A stretch of DNA of 64,000 nucleotides from a bacterium BMS3Bbin08 (GTDB taxonomy: Bacteria; Nitrospirota; Thermodesulfovibrionia; UBA6902; BMS3Bbin08). Under the pieces are notes generated by a model. That model had not been told where the DNA came from, searched no databases, and was given only the letters and a program-made list of their open reading frames with translations. Below are positions 53,004 to 61,825 of the stretch, in pieces. Numbering within the stretch: position 1 is the stretch's first letter; every line of letters begins with the position of its first letter. The translations under genes and the position numbers were made by a program. Where the stretch lies: contig BDTR01000053.1 of NCBI GenBank assembly GCA_002897775.1, forward strand, positions 62,001 to 126,000, written 5' to 3'.

Positions 53004-54203
53004 TCAGAATATGAACGATATTTCAGCTGAAACAATATGATCCGTATAGTCAAACGCCGCAAAATTCGAATCGCGTTCCTTGAACTCATAATCCGCGCTT
53101 ATGAAACACCACCTTTTGATCTCGTACTTCATCCCGGCGTTCAGGCCCCACAGGTCGTCCCTTCTTTTTCTGACCGCAGAGCTTTCAGTAGTAGCGTCAG
53201 GATACCGGTTCCGCCCGTAAAAACCTCCTCCGTTAAGCCAGAAACGCTCCAGCAGCTGATGGTCGAGCGCTATCTTCACGATATTAGCTTCGTAATAGCT
53301 GTTCGTTGAATAGGAGGATTCTTCCGAGGTCATCTCTGCCGACAGGTTTATAACGGTTCTTTCTGTCGCGTTATATATGATGTTTCCGAGCAGGGTAAAA
53401 CCTGAGAAATCTTCTTTATTGTTCGCGTCATAGCCTACAGTCCGGTAACCGGCCTTCACTATACCCTTCACTTTAGGCAGAAGATTTCCTTCCAGGCCCA
53501 GTCGCGCCTGATGGTATTCCGAATTACTGTTCGTCCGGTTGGTATCGTATGAAATGAACCCGTAGTTATACTCCGCAAAAACCGCTGTCTTGGGGGCAAG
53601 CTGGTAAAACAGGGCGCCTGTGAACATGTTGTCCGTCCTGTCCAGATTCTCAAGATCATCGTAATCATCTCTTATCGCCCTGTAGCCGCCCATAATTCTT
53701 ATCTTTTCTCTGTCATAAGATAGAGATGTATCAATCGTATTTCTAAATCTCTTGTCAAGATCGGCCCTTTCAGAATCCTGCGGGTCTTCGGTCCTGTCAA
53801 AATTGTCTTCTATCATCAGCCTGAAATCATTGGTAAAAGAAAGGTCCAGCAGGCCGCTTGCAGAATGATCGACCCTGTCCCGCTCATCATGGTCCCAGAA
53901 CCTGACCACATCCGCTTCATAAGAGAGCTCCATCATAAAATCTTCTTCCCTCTGAGGAGCAAGGGGCGCGTTGATTTTCATGCCCAGCCTGAAATCAGTA
54001 ATAAAATCCTCATCCTCCCGGCCTGAAGGCTCAAGGGATATGTTGGTATCATAGGTCTGCTCCACAGAAGCAAACGGATGGAACTCGATGGCGCCTATGT
54101 GCATATTGGATTCCTCCCCGGAAGACGCCCTTCCGGCAAAAGTCAACACGAACACCGCCGCTAATATACAGCTGAAAAGGTTTTTTGGATGCGATAGTGA
54201 CAT
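53004..54203 (-). CDS. Outer-membrane beta-barrel protein of the polysaccharide locus
   Basis: 399 aa. Signal peptide (FSCILAAVFVLTFAGRASS), then repeated amphipathic strands of alternating aromatic and polar residues (VFAEYNYGFISYDTN, WGLNAGMKYEIKRW) and a final strand ending in Phe (SAEISFIF), as required for BAM insertion. Such barrels accompany exopolysaccharide loci and may act as porins or secretins for the glycan. No enzymatic motif. Confidence 0.85.
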   Translation of the reverse strand: MSLSHPKNLFSCILAAVFVLTFAGRASSGEESNMHIGAIEFHPFASVEQTYDTNISLEPSGREDEDFITDFRLGMKINAPLAPQREEDFMMELSYEADVVRFWDHDERDRVDHSASGLLDLSFTNDFRLMIEDNFDRTEDPQDSERADLDKRFRNTIDTSLSYDREKIRIMGGYRAIRDDYDDLENLDRTDNMFTGALFYQLAPKTAVFAEYNYGFISYDTNRTNSNSEYHQARLGLEGNLLPKVKGIVKAGYRTVGYDANNKEDFSGFTLLGNIIYNATERTVINLSAEMTSEESSYSTNSYYEANIVKIALDHQLLERFWLNGGGFYGRNRYPDATTESSAVRKRRDDLWGLNAGMKYEIKRWCFISADYEFKERDSNFAAFDYTDHIVSAEISFIF

Positions 54204-54270
54204 AATGTCCTCCTTTAGCCCGTTAGAGAGAAAGTTCCGCCATTTTCATCCGAACATTCTAACGGTGTTA

Positions 54271-55014
54271 TTACGGCATAAACGGGCTTCCTTCCCGCCT
54301 TTCAGGTTCCGCGGGCTCTTCCGGCAGAAAACCTACCGGTTCTCCTCCCGGGAAAGTCTGTATTTCACCAACCACATAACCTGAAACTTCAATCTCGTCC
54401 CCTTCAGCCAGCTGTGTGACTTTTCCATCCAGAGACACTACTTCTACAGTCCCGCCCATGGATTCAATATGGACCATTCTCGTTCCGGGATCCGCGCTTA
54501 TCCATGCCGTTGCACCCTCAGGAATAAAAACCCTTATCCCCACTGTTACGGTCCCAATCAGGCCCTTTATACTCCTGACCTCTGCTATCCCTGTTATACG
54601 GTCCAGCTTGACCCTGGCACGCTGAGCAGTTCCGACCGTTATTGAGGTATTGCCAGCGGTGATCCCTATTTCACCAGCTTCTACGCTGAATTCCGACGTC
54701 CCTGACCTGTTATCCACAATAACGGTCACGCTGACCCCGGCTTCCACAATAGCCGTTGAATTACCCGCGGCGACCCGGATGAAACCTTCAGCAGGCGCAA
54801 TATCCATGCTCCCGCCTAAAACCTCTATAATGGCGCCGGATGGAATTTCAGGAAATTCCTCATCTTTCCCAATATTCAATACCGCTCCGTCCGGCTTTGT
54901 GATCCTGACCGCCCCTGTCCGGTTCGTGATGATTCTCTCCGCGTACGCGGCTTCAAGAAACACCGTCATAATAAGAAATATAAAAAACGCCCCTGTAAAT
55001 GCTCTTGTTCTCAT
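54271..55014 (-). CDS. Secreted FecR-like beta-rich protein
   Basis: 247 aa with signal peptide (GAFFIFLIMTVFLEAAYA) and repeated beta-strands (GAVRITKPDGAVLNIG, GSMDIAPAEGFIRVAAG, GTVEVVSLDGKVTQLAEGD) resembling periplasmic FecR domains. The C-terminus is Pro/Glu-rich. Role unknown; proteins like this occur in exopolysaccharide loci. Confidence 0.75.
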   Translation of the reverse strand: MRTRAFTGAFFIFLIMTVFLEAAYAERIITNRTGAVRITKPDGAVLNIGKDEEFPEIPSGAIIEVLGGSMDIAPAEGFIRVAAGNSTAIVEAGVSVTVIVDNRSGTSEFSVEAGEIGITAGNTSITVGTAQRARVKLDRITGIAEVRSIKGLIGTVTVGIRVFIPEGATAWISADPGTRMVHIESMGGTVEVVSLDGKVTQLAEGDEIEVSGYVVGEIQTFPGGEPVGFLPEEPAEPERREGSPFMP

Positions 55015-55043
55015 GTCTTTGTCCCCCCGATTTTGTTTGTGGT

Positions 55044-55619
55044 TTATGGTTTACTGTTTACCAGTTGCGGTCTGATTTTCTCTGAATACGTTACTGCCCG
55101 TTCGGTTTCATCCTCAATGCTTTCCAGGTCAAACCATGTTTTTACCCTGAGATAAACATCTTTCAGATCAAAAGGTTTTCTGATAACATCAATGGCGCCT
55201 GTTAAATATGGATCATTCTCCTTCTCCTGAAATTCATAACCGGTCATAATAATTATTCCCGTGTTTGGAAACAGTTTTAGCGCGAGTTCTTTCCGGCGTT
55301 TAAGCATTAATTTTTTGCAGGTCTCAATACCGTCCAGACCGGGCATTTTAATATCCAGAAATATCAGGTCCAGCACATGAGTCGCGGCAAAGGAGATCGC
55401 GCTTTTCCCATCCCGTACTGCCGCTGTTGTAAATCCTCTTTTCTCCAGAAAAGAACACAGGACATCTCTGACCGCCTCATCATCATCCACAATTAAAATA
55501 TGTTTTGATCCTGACCTGTCTTTCTGATTCAGTTTTTGAATGTTCTGATGAAGGGTCATAAGGCCTTCACAGAGTGTCTCGATATCAAGCCCTTCGTTAC
55601 CTGTCAAAAGATTCTCCAT
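55044..55619 (-). CDS. Stand-alone response regulator receiver protein, first gene of the polysaccharide locus
   Basis: 191 aa with one CheY-like receiver from ~45 to 165: HILIVDDDEAVRD (acidic pair), LDLIFLDIKMPG (phospho-acceptor Asp), IIIMTGYEF and VIRKPF (Lys). No output domain. It has a ~45-residue N-terminal lead-in. It is transcribed first from the promoter at 55758-55786 and could control the locus by protein contact, for instance with the kinases at 59-63 kb. Confidence 0.9.
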   Translation of the reverse strand: MENLLTGNEGLDIETLCEGLMTLHQNIQKLNQKDRSGSKHILIVDDDEAVRDVLCSFLEKRGFTTAAVRDGKSAISFAATHVLDLIFLDIKMPGLDGIETCKKLMLKRRKELALKLFPNTGIIIMTGYEFQEKENDPYLTGAIDVIRKPFDLKDVYLRVKTWFDLESIEDETERAVTYSEKIRPQLVNSKP

Positions 55620-55757
55620 TTGGTATGAGATCCTGAATTTACCTTTTTAAACTTCCCGAAATGAGTCTGCGAAAATGATGGCGCTCAATATAATAAAAAA
55701 CAATACTCCAAGTAAATTCAAAGTGACTATATGAGATGCGATAATATCTTATATGAT
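55620..55757 (-). promoter_or_regulatory. 139-base untranslated leader of the polysaccharide locus
   Basis: Lies between the -10 box and the ATG at 55619. No recognised riboswitch or long hairpin was found by eye, though the leader is long enough to host one or to serve as an antiterminator loading region. Confidence 0.35.
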
Positions 55758-55786
55758 AATATATCCTAATTTTATATCGCTGTCAA
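55758..55786 (-). promoter_or_regulatory. Sigma70-type promoter of the polysaccharide locus
   Basis: Minus strand: TTGACA (55781-55786), 17-base spacer, TATATT (55758-55763) in an AT-rich region. It is the strongest promoter-like match in front of the locus. Confidence 0.8.
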
Positions 55787-56019
55787 GTGCAATTTTATAA
55801 TATTTTATAAAACTATACTAGTTATTCCCGGCGAACATTTGGAAAAGCCATGTGTTTGTTATGTTTTGCCGGCCAGACCGCGACCAGAGCCAAAAAGTAG
55901 GTAAATTTTCTTTTTAAAATTAAGAGGTTAATCGAAGGAAACCGTATATTGAGGCCTTGATCCGGCGAAAGACCACCTGTAGCCGTGACTATGGCCGGTA
56001 CATTATATATAGGGCGCGG
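55787..56019. other. Gap between the polysaccharide locus and the cytochrome trio
   Basis: No gene or known RNA was recognised. It includes GC-rich patches (CCGGCGAA, GGCCGGTACATT) among AT-rich sequence. Confidence 0.35.
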
Positions 56020-56601
56020 TCAGGCCGGCTTCTTAAATTTGAACCTGGACAAATTATTTTTAAAACTTTTACTCAGGTACTCAAGCTCTTTCATGTCCTT
56101 CTCATGATAAAAAGCTGAATCCGACACATGGCTTATCTCTTTTTGTATGCCGTGTAAGGAAGTGACCATATGATGCAGTTTTCTTCTTGCCGCCTCGAGT
56201 TTTTCATTAAGACTGTTATGTCTTTCTTCCGGCACAGGGACCATCAGGTCTCCTTTGCCGATCCTTTCCATGGCTGTACTAAAAGTCATAAACCTGAGCG
56301 AGAGCTGTCTGAAAATAACGCCGGTAAGTACGGCAGCAGCCGGGACCAGCAAAAGTACGAAAATAAAAGTGGTCTTAAAAAAAACAGGGAATATAACATC
56401 CCTGGGGTCCGCGGGCATGAAGTGGGTCATAAAAAGGTGGGCTTTAACTGCCTTTACCCCGAAGTACCAGTAGCTCACAACAACTCCTGTGCCCACAATA
56501 AGTCCGAGAACAAGAAAAGCGAGGGCAAAGTTTCTCTGAAACCTTTTTTTTACTATGTATTGTTTTCTTCTGTCCGGTATTTGTTTTTTTTCTGTATCCA
56601 T
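56020..56601 (-). CDS. Membrane protein with HAMP-like domain (cytochrome trio, third gene)
   Basis: 193 aa from ATG 56601 (an upstream frame start at 56664 overlaps the cytochrome gene). Two membrane helices (FALAFLVLGLIVGTGVVVSY and FVLLLVPAAAVLTGVIF) enclose a short periplasmic loop; a HAMP-like segment (FSTAMERIGKGDLMVPVPE) and a helical tail follow. No kinase or methyl-accepting domain. Starts 22 bases after the cytochrome stop. It may pass a redox or envelope signal to a separate output protein. Confidence 0.8.
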   Translation of the reverse strand: MDTEKKQIPDRRKQYIVKKRFQRNFALAFLVLGLIVGTGVVVSYWYFGVKAVKAHLFMTHFMPADPRDVIFPVFFKTTFIFVLLLVPAAAVLTGVIFRQLSLRFMTFSTAMERIGKGDLMVPVPEERHNSLNEKLEAARRKLHHMVTSLHGIQKEISHVSDSAFYHEKDMKELEYLSKSFKNNLSRFKFKKPA

Positions 56602-56623
56602 TATTTTTCCCCGGCTATTGGGT

Positions 56624-57403
56624 CTATTTCCTGTGGCAGGCGAGGCAAAGCGCGCTGCCCTCATTGCTGATAGCCAGCTGATAAGGTTCCTTCGAATAGG
56701 TGTTATGGCAGCTGCCGCAGCCGACCTTCCCGTTAAAAAGCCTTATGTTCTTTGCCAGCTTCGAAGGATGTGTATATCCCCCTTTTGCGTAAGCCTCCAT
56801 AAAATCGACTCCGATCGGATGCTTGCCGCCATGCTCATTAATATATGCGCCCCTTCCCAGCCCGACACTGATATCATCGGCTATAGAACTGTCATGACAG
56901 CTCATGCACTGCATGGACAGGTTATCTATTGATATGCTTTCATCAATGATCACATACCTGCCGGAGGAGTGCGCGGTCTCCCCGGCGTCAGCGTGCAGAT
57001 TTTCTATGTTTTCTCCGTGGCATAAGAAGCAGAATATCCTGCCTGATTCTTTCCAGTTCAATAAATACGGCCCTTCTCCGTGAATGCCGTGACATGTCGC
57101 GCAGGTAAGTCTGCCGGCGCTGTCCAGAGGAAAACCTTTCGGCATTTCCATGGCCGGCCTCATGCCGGTGGGATGGGACAGACCAAGGTCGCTGTGACAT
57201 TCCTTGCATAGAGAATCAATATCTTTCAGGAAAATATCCTCAAATACATTTTTATCCTCATCTACCAGGTGGCACATATTACACCTGTCCCCGAAATTAT
57301 GGACCTCCAGCTCAGCAAGTGAAAAAAAAACCGACCCCGGAATAAGGAAGGCTATAATGAATATGCTAAATCTTAAATTTCCTGATCTCTTTACCCACGT
57401 CAT
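56624..57403 (-). CDS. Seven-haem c-type cytochrome, periplasmic
   Basis: 259 aa with a signal peptide (FSIFIIAFLIPGSVFFSL) and seven CxxCH haem sites: CNMCH, CKECH, CATCH, CFLCH, CMSCH, CGSCH and CLACH, plus histidines between them as likely second ligands. This spacing resembles the doubled-CXXCH cytochrome family. It lies between two HAMP-membrane genes, overlapping the first by 38 bases, so it is probably part of a sensory rather than a respiratory unit; it could also be a simple electron carrier. Confidence 0.92.
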   Translation of the reverse strand: MTWVKRSGNLRFSIFIIAFLIPGSVFFSLAELEVHNFGDRCNMCHLVDEDKNVFEDIFLKDIDSLCKECHSDLGLSHPTGMRPAMEMPKGFPLDSAGRLTCATCHGIHGEGPYLLNWKESGRIFCFLCHGENIENLHADAGETAHSSGRYVIIDESISIDNLSMQCMSCHDSSIADDISVGLGRGAYINEHGGKHPIGVDFMEAYAKGGYTHPSKLAKNIRLFNGKVGCGSCHNTYSKEPYQLAISNEGSALCLACHRK

Positions 57404-57899
57404 CTACTTTTCCCCTGAAGTCTTCAATGGACCTGTCGCTCCCATCCAGTCTGTTCCTTGCCTGTTCCATACCGTCATACGCCCTGTCAATGAGTTCGAA
57501 CCTCCGGTTAAATCCTTTAAGGGCGTTGTTGAAGGTCAGTTCAACATCCTTCAGGGGATCATAGCTCCTGAACCTCAACTTCTGTGAGAGGTCTCCTTTT
57601 GCGAGATCTACCAGGATATTTTCGAGCTTGTAGATCGGGCCCGCTATCTTATGGGAAGAGAGAATGGAAATGAATATTACGACCGCCGTAATATAAATGA
57701 CCTCGACTATGCCGGCAAGTATGAAAATATTGATAAGAACATTTTTCGTTTTCGTCAGCGCGGAAATAGATTCGAAGTAATACTGGACATTCACACGGGG
57801 CAGCATAAAATAAACAACCGTCAGGGCTATTACAAAACCAACAGTGATCGTTCCTGTCAGTTTAAAAAGGAATCTCGATGTAAAGCTCTTTTCTATCAT
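57366..57899 (-). CDS. Membrane protein with HAMP domain (cytochrome trio, first gene)
   Basis: 177 aa. Two helices (GTITVGFVIALTVVYFML and VLINIFILAGIVEVIYITAV) lead into a HAMP domain (SHKIAGPIYKLENIL, LAKGDLSQKLRFR) and a coiled-coil tail. It resembles the membrane end of chemoreceptors and histidine kinases but has no output domain. It overlaps the cytochrome gene. Confidence 0.82.
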   Translation of the reverse strand: MIEKSFTSRFLFKLTGTITVGFVIALTVVYFMLPRVNVQYYFESISALTKTKNVLINIFILAGIVEVIYITAVVIFISILSSHKIAGPIYKLENILVDLAKGDLSQKLRFRSYDPLKDVELTFNNALKGFNRRFELIDRAYDGMEQARNRLDGSDRSIEDFRGKVDDVGKEIRKFKI

Positions 57900-57967
57900 T
57901 TACGCGCGGGAATATGAATGCACTGATAAGGGTCCTGAGACCTGCAGGATTATTGGCGGCGTCCTTT

Positions 57968-58001
57968 ACCCCGTTAGAAAGACAATCTCTTCTAACGGGG
58001 T
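57968..58001. repeat. 12-bp-stem palindrome CCCCGTTAGAA type
   Basis: ACCCCGTTAGAA (57968-57979) pairs with TTCTAACGGGGT (57990-58001). On the minus strand it follows the HD-GYP gene, but no T-run is present there, so it may be a REP-like element or a weak terminator. A related half-site occurs near 54217. Confidence 0.6.
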
Positions 58002-58014
58002 TTAATACTGGGAG

Positions 58015-59067
58015 TTAATCCTGGTGCGTATTGAATATTTCCTCAAATATCGGGGCGATCTCAACAAACGAATCTAAAACATCAGGATCAAAATGATGAG
58101 GCATTGTCCTGCCGTCTCCTCTGGTTATAATGTCATAGACATCCTGATGACTGAGCGCCTTCTTATACGGCCTTTTACTCATTAACGCGTCATATTGATC
58201 GCATATCAGGACCATCCTGCCCTCGATAGGGATGTCACTGCCTTTTAACCCGGCCGGATACCCTGACCCGTCCCATCTCTCATGATGGTTCAGCGCGATA
58301 ATAGCGCCCATTTGTATGACAGGGTGAGATGAACCCGACAGCATTTTCTCTCCAACAGCGCTATGGGTCTTCATAACAGTGAACTCCCCGGCAGTGAGAG
58401 GTCCGGGTTTTAACAGTACGGAATCCGGTATCCCTATCTTTCCTATATCATGGAGCGGGCTCGCGTATGTTATCGCGTCAATAAAATCTATCGGCTTGTT
58501 CATGTATTCAGCTATCTTGTTCGCATAAAGTCCTATCCTCGATATATGGGCGCCTGTGTCAGTGTCCCTGAATTCAGCTACTGTTACCAGCCGCTTTATA
58601 ACCTCCCTGCTGAGTTGGACTATCTCCTGGGTCTTTTTCCTGACGCTTGTTTCAAGTATGAGCTTGTAATTCTTCTCCATCTGTATAAGTCTGTTATGTT
58701 TGACAGCCTTGTTGATCGTATGCAGGAGATGCTCGGGCTTATAGGGCTTGGGTATATAATCGAATGCCCCGCTTTTAATTGCCCCCATAGCCAGGTCCAG
58801 GTCTGAATAAGCTGTTATCAGGATCACCGGCACATCCGGATCAAGGGCGTGTATCTTTCCAAGCAGGTCGATACCGGACATTCCGGGCATCTTGATATCG
58901 GTCAATACAATATCAATGGTGTTTCCCTGGAACCTGTTGATTGCCTCTTTCGCGTTCTTACAGGTCACCGTGGAATAATCATATTCATCCAGCAGGGCAG
59001 ACACGGATTCACGCACGAACGGGTCGTCATCAACAACAAGCACTGTGTGTTTTTTTGCCTGTTTCAA
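58015..59067 (-). CDS. Response regulator with HD-GYP output, probable c-di-GMP phosphodiesterase
   Basis: 350 aa. Receiver (TVLVVDDDPFVRES, VLTDIKMPGMSG, ILITAYSD, PKPYKPE) followed by an HD-GYP domain with intact metal residues (HDIGKIGIPD, HHERWDGSGYPAG). Phosphorylation from the kinases upstream should set c-di-GMP hydrolysis. It overlaps the hybrid kinase gene by four bases (ATGA). Confidence 0.95.
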   Translation of the reverse strand: MKQAKKHTVLVVDDDPFVRESVSALLDEYDYSTVTCKNAKEAINRFQGNTIDIVLTDIKMPGMSGIDLLGKIHALDPDVPVILITAYSDLDLAMGAIKSGAFDYIPKPYKPEHLLHTINKAVKHNRLIQMEKNYKLILETSVRKKTQEIVQLSREVIKRLVTVAEFRDTDTGAHISRIGLYANKIAEYMNKPIDFIDAITYASPLHDIGKIGIPDSVLLKPGPLTAGEFTVMKTHSAVGEKMLSGSSHPVIQMGAIIALNHHERWDGSGYPAGLKGSDIPIEGRMVLICDQYDALMSKRPYKKALSHQDVYDIITRGDGRTMPHHFDPDVLDSFVEIAPIFEEIFNTHQD

Positions 59068-61358
59068 GATACAAGCACCTCCCTTATCTTTCTTAAAAGA
59101 TCCTGGGGCGACACAGGTTTTTGCAGTAGTTTGATCCCCTCTTCATATATCCCCTTTTCATGGAGATCATCCAGGGAATAGCCGCTTAAAAAAAGCGCCT
59201 TCGTATCAGGTCTGATCTTTTTTATCTCGGCAAATGCCTGTTTCCCGTTCTTCCCGGGCATAACAACATCAAGAAGTACAAGCTGGACCCTGTCCCTGTT
59301 CCTGCTGAATTTCTCCAGGGCGTCCTTTCCGTCCACCGCCTCTATTACCCCATAGCCGAATTCCTCAAGCACGGTTTTTATGCTTTTTCTGACATTCGCC
59401 TGGTCTTCCGCCACAAGGATAGTCTCAGTTCCGCCGATCGGTTCGCCAACAGACGCAACCGCTCCTTCTTCAACCGCCTGCTCGACCAGAGGCAGATAAA
59501 TATCAATTGTCGTGCCTTTCCCATGTTCGCTGGAGACGTCGATAAACCCGTTATGCTGCCTGATTATTTCATTCGCGATCGAAAGTCCAAGACCTATTCC
59601 ATTCCCGATCTCCCTGGCGCCAAGGAAAAGCTCAAATATCTTTTCCCTTGTTTCTTCATCCATGCCCGTGCCTGTATCTTTAACAGAGACAAGCGCGTAC
59701 TTGCCGGGTTTTCCAACACAATGGGGCCTGGAAAGGTCATTACAAATTTTTACAAGCGATGTCTCTATAGTTAAAAGGCCGCCGCCCGGCATCGCGTCCC
59801 TGGCGTTTGTTACAAGATTGATCATTACCTGTTCAAGGCGTCCCTTGTCCGCCGTTACGAACAGGTCTTTATCCGTAAACTTCAATTTCAGTTCGATCTC
59901 TTTGCCCACAAGCATTAAGATAAGTTTTTCCGTTTTTCTGATGATCTCGTTCAGGTTTTCCTGCTTTGGAGTGAATATTTGATTTTTCCCGAATGAAAAG
60001 AGGCTTTGCGTAAGACCGGCCGCCTGGTCTGTCAAAGCGAGTATCTGGTTGACGTGCCAGGCTATTGCATCGTCTTTCCCTCTCTTCATCTTTAACAGCG
60101 TTCCATATCCGGTCAGGGCGGCCAGGATATTGTTAAAATCATGCGCGATCGCCCTTGTGATCTGATCCAGGGCCTTCATTTTATGTAAATCGATCAATCG
60201 CGATTCAAGGTTCTTGCGTTCGGTAATGTCCTGAATTGTTCCTATTGAGCGTATCCTTTTTCCGGTCTCATCCTTAATATCCTCACACTTTTCATGAACA
60301 TACCGTATCTCTCCGTCAGGCCTTACTATTCTGTGGACTATGTCATAGGCGGTATTGTTTATTACTGAATTTTTATACGATCTATCGACGAATTCCCTGT
60401 CCTCAGGGTGAACCATATTTAAAAATGCCTCATAAGTGCCTTTGAATTGCCCGGATTTCAGGCCGAATATCTCATATATCTCGTCCGACCAGGTAAGTCC
60501 ATTGTTAATAAGATCGAATTGCCAATTGCCCAGTTGAGCGACTCGCTGGGCCTCCTTAAGGCCTCTTTCGCTTTTTCTGAGGGCCTCCTCAGCCATCCTG
60601 CGTTTTGTGATGTCCTTGATATAGTGAACAGTTCCTTCCAGTCCGCCTTTTTCATCAATCACAGGTGAGACCGTTATCGTCAAATGCCGCTTAAGTTTCG
60701 GGTTATATGTTTCTTTTGTAACGGTCTTGCCGGATCTTAACGCGTCTATATGCGGGCAATCAGGGTCTGGATGATCGAGACCATGTAATAGCTCGTAACA
60801 GTGTTTTCCAACCAGATCATCGGGTTTCATACCCAGCAGGTCAGACAATGCCTTGTTCACCTTGACAAACCTGAAATCTTTGTCATTAACTGAAACAAAG
60901 TCTGTTATTGAATCAAAGGTGTTTTTCCATTGTTTTGTTGCTGCAGTCAGGTCATTTACAAGGCGGTTGTGCGCCCTTCGGACCTGTGCGTCGCGCAGTT
61001 CACGCTCGATCGCGGGAACAAGACGCGAAAGATTGCTTTTCATGATATAGTCATGCGCGCCTGCCTTCATGATCTCCACCGCGTTCTCCTCGCTTATCTT
61101 GCCTGTCACAATTATGAACGGGATATCTATCCCCTTTTCGTTATGCAGTATCAGCGCTTCGAATCCGCTGAAACGCGGCATAACATAGTCAGCGATCACA
61201 ATATCCCATTCCTGCCTGTCCAGAGCGGCGTTCATTGCGTCCGGAGACGATACCCTTTCAAAAACAGGCTCGTATCCTCCCTGACGCAGTTTTCGCACCA
61301 GTAACAGGGCGTCGTTTTCCGAATCCTCGACTATCAATACACGGAGCGTTTTATTCAC
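59064..61358 (-). CDS. Hybrid histidine kinase: receiver-PAS-PAS-kinase-receiver
   Basis: 764 aa. REC1 (1-125; VLIVEDSENDALLL, VIADYVMP), PAS (145-265; DFVSVNDKDFRFVKVN), PAS/PAC (275-395), dimerisation domain with H-box IAHDFNNILAALTGYG, ATPase domain with NLVTNARDAMPGGG and DTGTGMDEE, and REC2 (640-764; ILVAEDQANVRKS, LVLLDVVMPG, FLSGYS). The N-terminal receiver gives it an input from the upstream regulator. Coupled to both neighbours by four-base overlaps. Confidence 0.95.
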   Translation of the reverse strand: MNKTLRVLIVEDSENDALLLVRKLRQGGYEPVFERVSSPDAMNAALDRQEWDIVIADYVMPRFSGFEALILHNEKGIDIPFIIVTGKISEENAVEIMKAGAHDYIMKSNLSRLVPAIERELRDAQVRRAHNRLVNDLTAATKQWKNTFDSITDFVSVNDKDFRFVKVNKALSDLLGMKPDDLVGKHCYELLHGLDHPDPDCPHIDALRSGKTVTKETYNPKLKRHLTITVSPVIDEKGGLEGTVHYIKDITKRRMAEEALRKSERGLKEAQRVAQLGNWQFDLINNGLTWSDEIYEIFGLKSGQFKGTYEAFLNMVHPEDREFVDRSYKNSVINNTAYDIVHRIVRPDGEIRYVHEKCEDIKDETGKRIRSIGTIQDITERKNLESRLIDLHKMKALDQITRAIAHDFNNILAALTGYGTLLKMKRGKDDAIAWHVNQILALTDQAAGLTQSLFSFGKNQIFTPKQENLNEIIRKTEKLILMLVGKEIELKLKFTDKDLFVTADKGRLEQVMINLVTNARDAMPGGGLLTIETSLVKICNDLSRPHCVGKPGKYALVSVKDTGTGMDEETREKIFELFLGAREIGNGIGLGLSIANEIIRQHNGFIDVSSEHGKGTTIDIYLPLVEQAVEEGAVASVGEPIGGTETILVAEDQANVRKSIKTVLEEFGYGVIEAVDGKDALEKFSRNRDRVQLVLLDVVMPGKNGKQAFAEIKKIRPDTKALFLSGYSLDDLHEKGIYEEGIKLLQKPVSPQDLLRKIREVLVS

Positions 61359-61807
61359 AATGATCCCTTTTCTATTGGCGGAGGCTCGTTTAAAAGAAGC
61401 CAGTATAGCCCGAGCTGTCTTACCGCTTCTGTGAACTGTTCAAAGTCAACCGGTTTTTGAATATAGCTGTTCGCGCCCAGTTTGTAGCCATTTATCAGGT
61501 CTTTCTCCTCTTTGGATGATGTAAGAATAACTACAGGAAGCAGTTTTGTGCGATCATCCGAACGTATGCTCTTCAAAACTTCCATGCCGTCTATTTTGGG
61601 GAGCTTGAGGTCAAGCAGTACAACTGTTGGAAGTTTTTTAACATCGCGCCCGGAATACGCGCCGGTCGCGAATAGATAGTCCAGCGCCTCTACCCCGTCA
61701 CGCGCGACAGTTACACTGTTCAGAATATTATTCTTTTTAAGCGCCCGCAGTGTAAGCTCCACATCATCCGGATTGTCTTCCACAAGCAGTATTGTCCTGT
61801 CATTCAC
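61355..61807 (-). CDS. CheY-like response regulator (Rcp1-type)
   Basis: 150 aa single receiver: ILLVEDNPDDVELTLRAL, VVLLDLKLPKIDG, VVILTSSKEEKDL and YIQKPVDF. This type usually serves a phytochrome-like or HisKA kinase encoded next door, here the kinase 18 bases upstream. It ends overlapping the hybrid kinase start. Confidence 0.95.
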   Translation of the reverse strand: MNDRTILLVEDNPDDVELTLRALKKNNILNSVTVARDGVEALDYLFATGAYSGRDVKKLPTVVLLDLKLPKIDGMEVLKSIRSDDRTKLLPVVILTSSKEEKDLINGYKLGANSYIQKPVDFEQFTEAVRQLGLYWLLLNEPPPIEKGSL

Positions 61808-61825
61808 AGTATCCCCTCCTCCTGA

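Noticed and set aside
55787..56019. c-di-GMP riboswitch upstream of the signalling genes
   Set aside because: The conserved GEMM core and its tetraloop-receptor pair could not be found on either strand.
57968..58001. Rho-independent terminator for the HD-GYP gene
   Set aside because: The stem is good but no T-run follows on the gene's strand; kept as a palindromic repeat.
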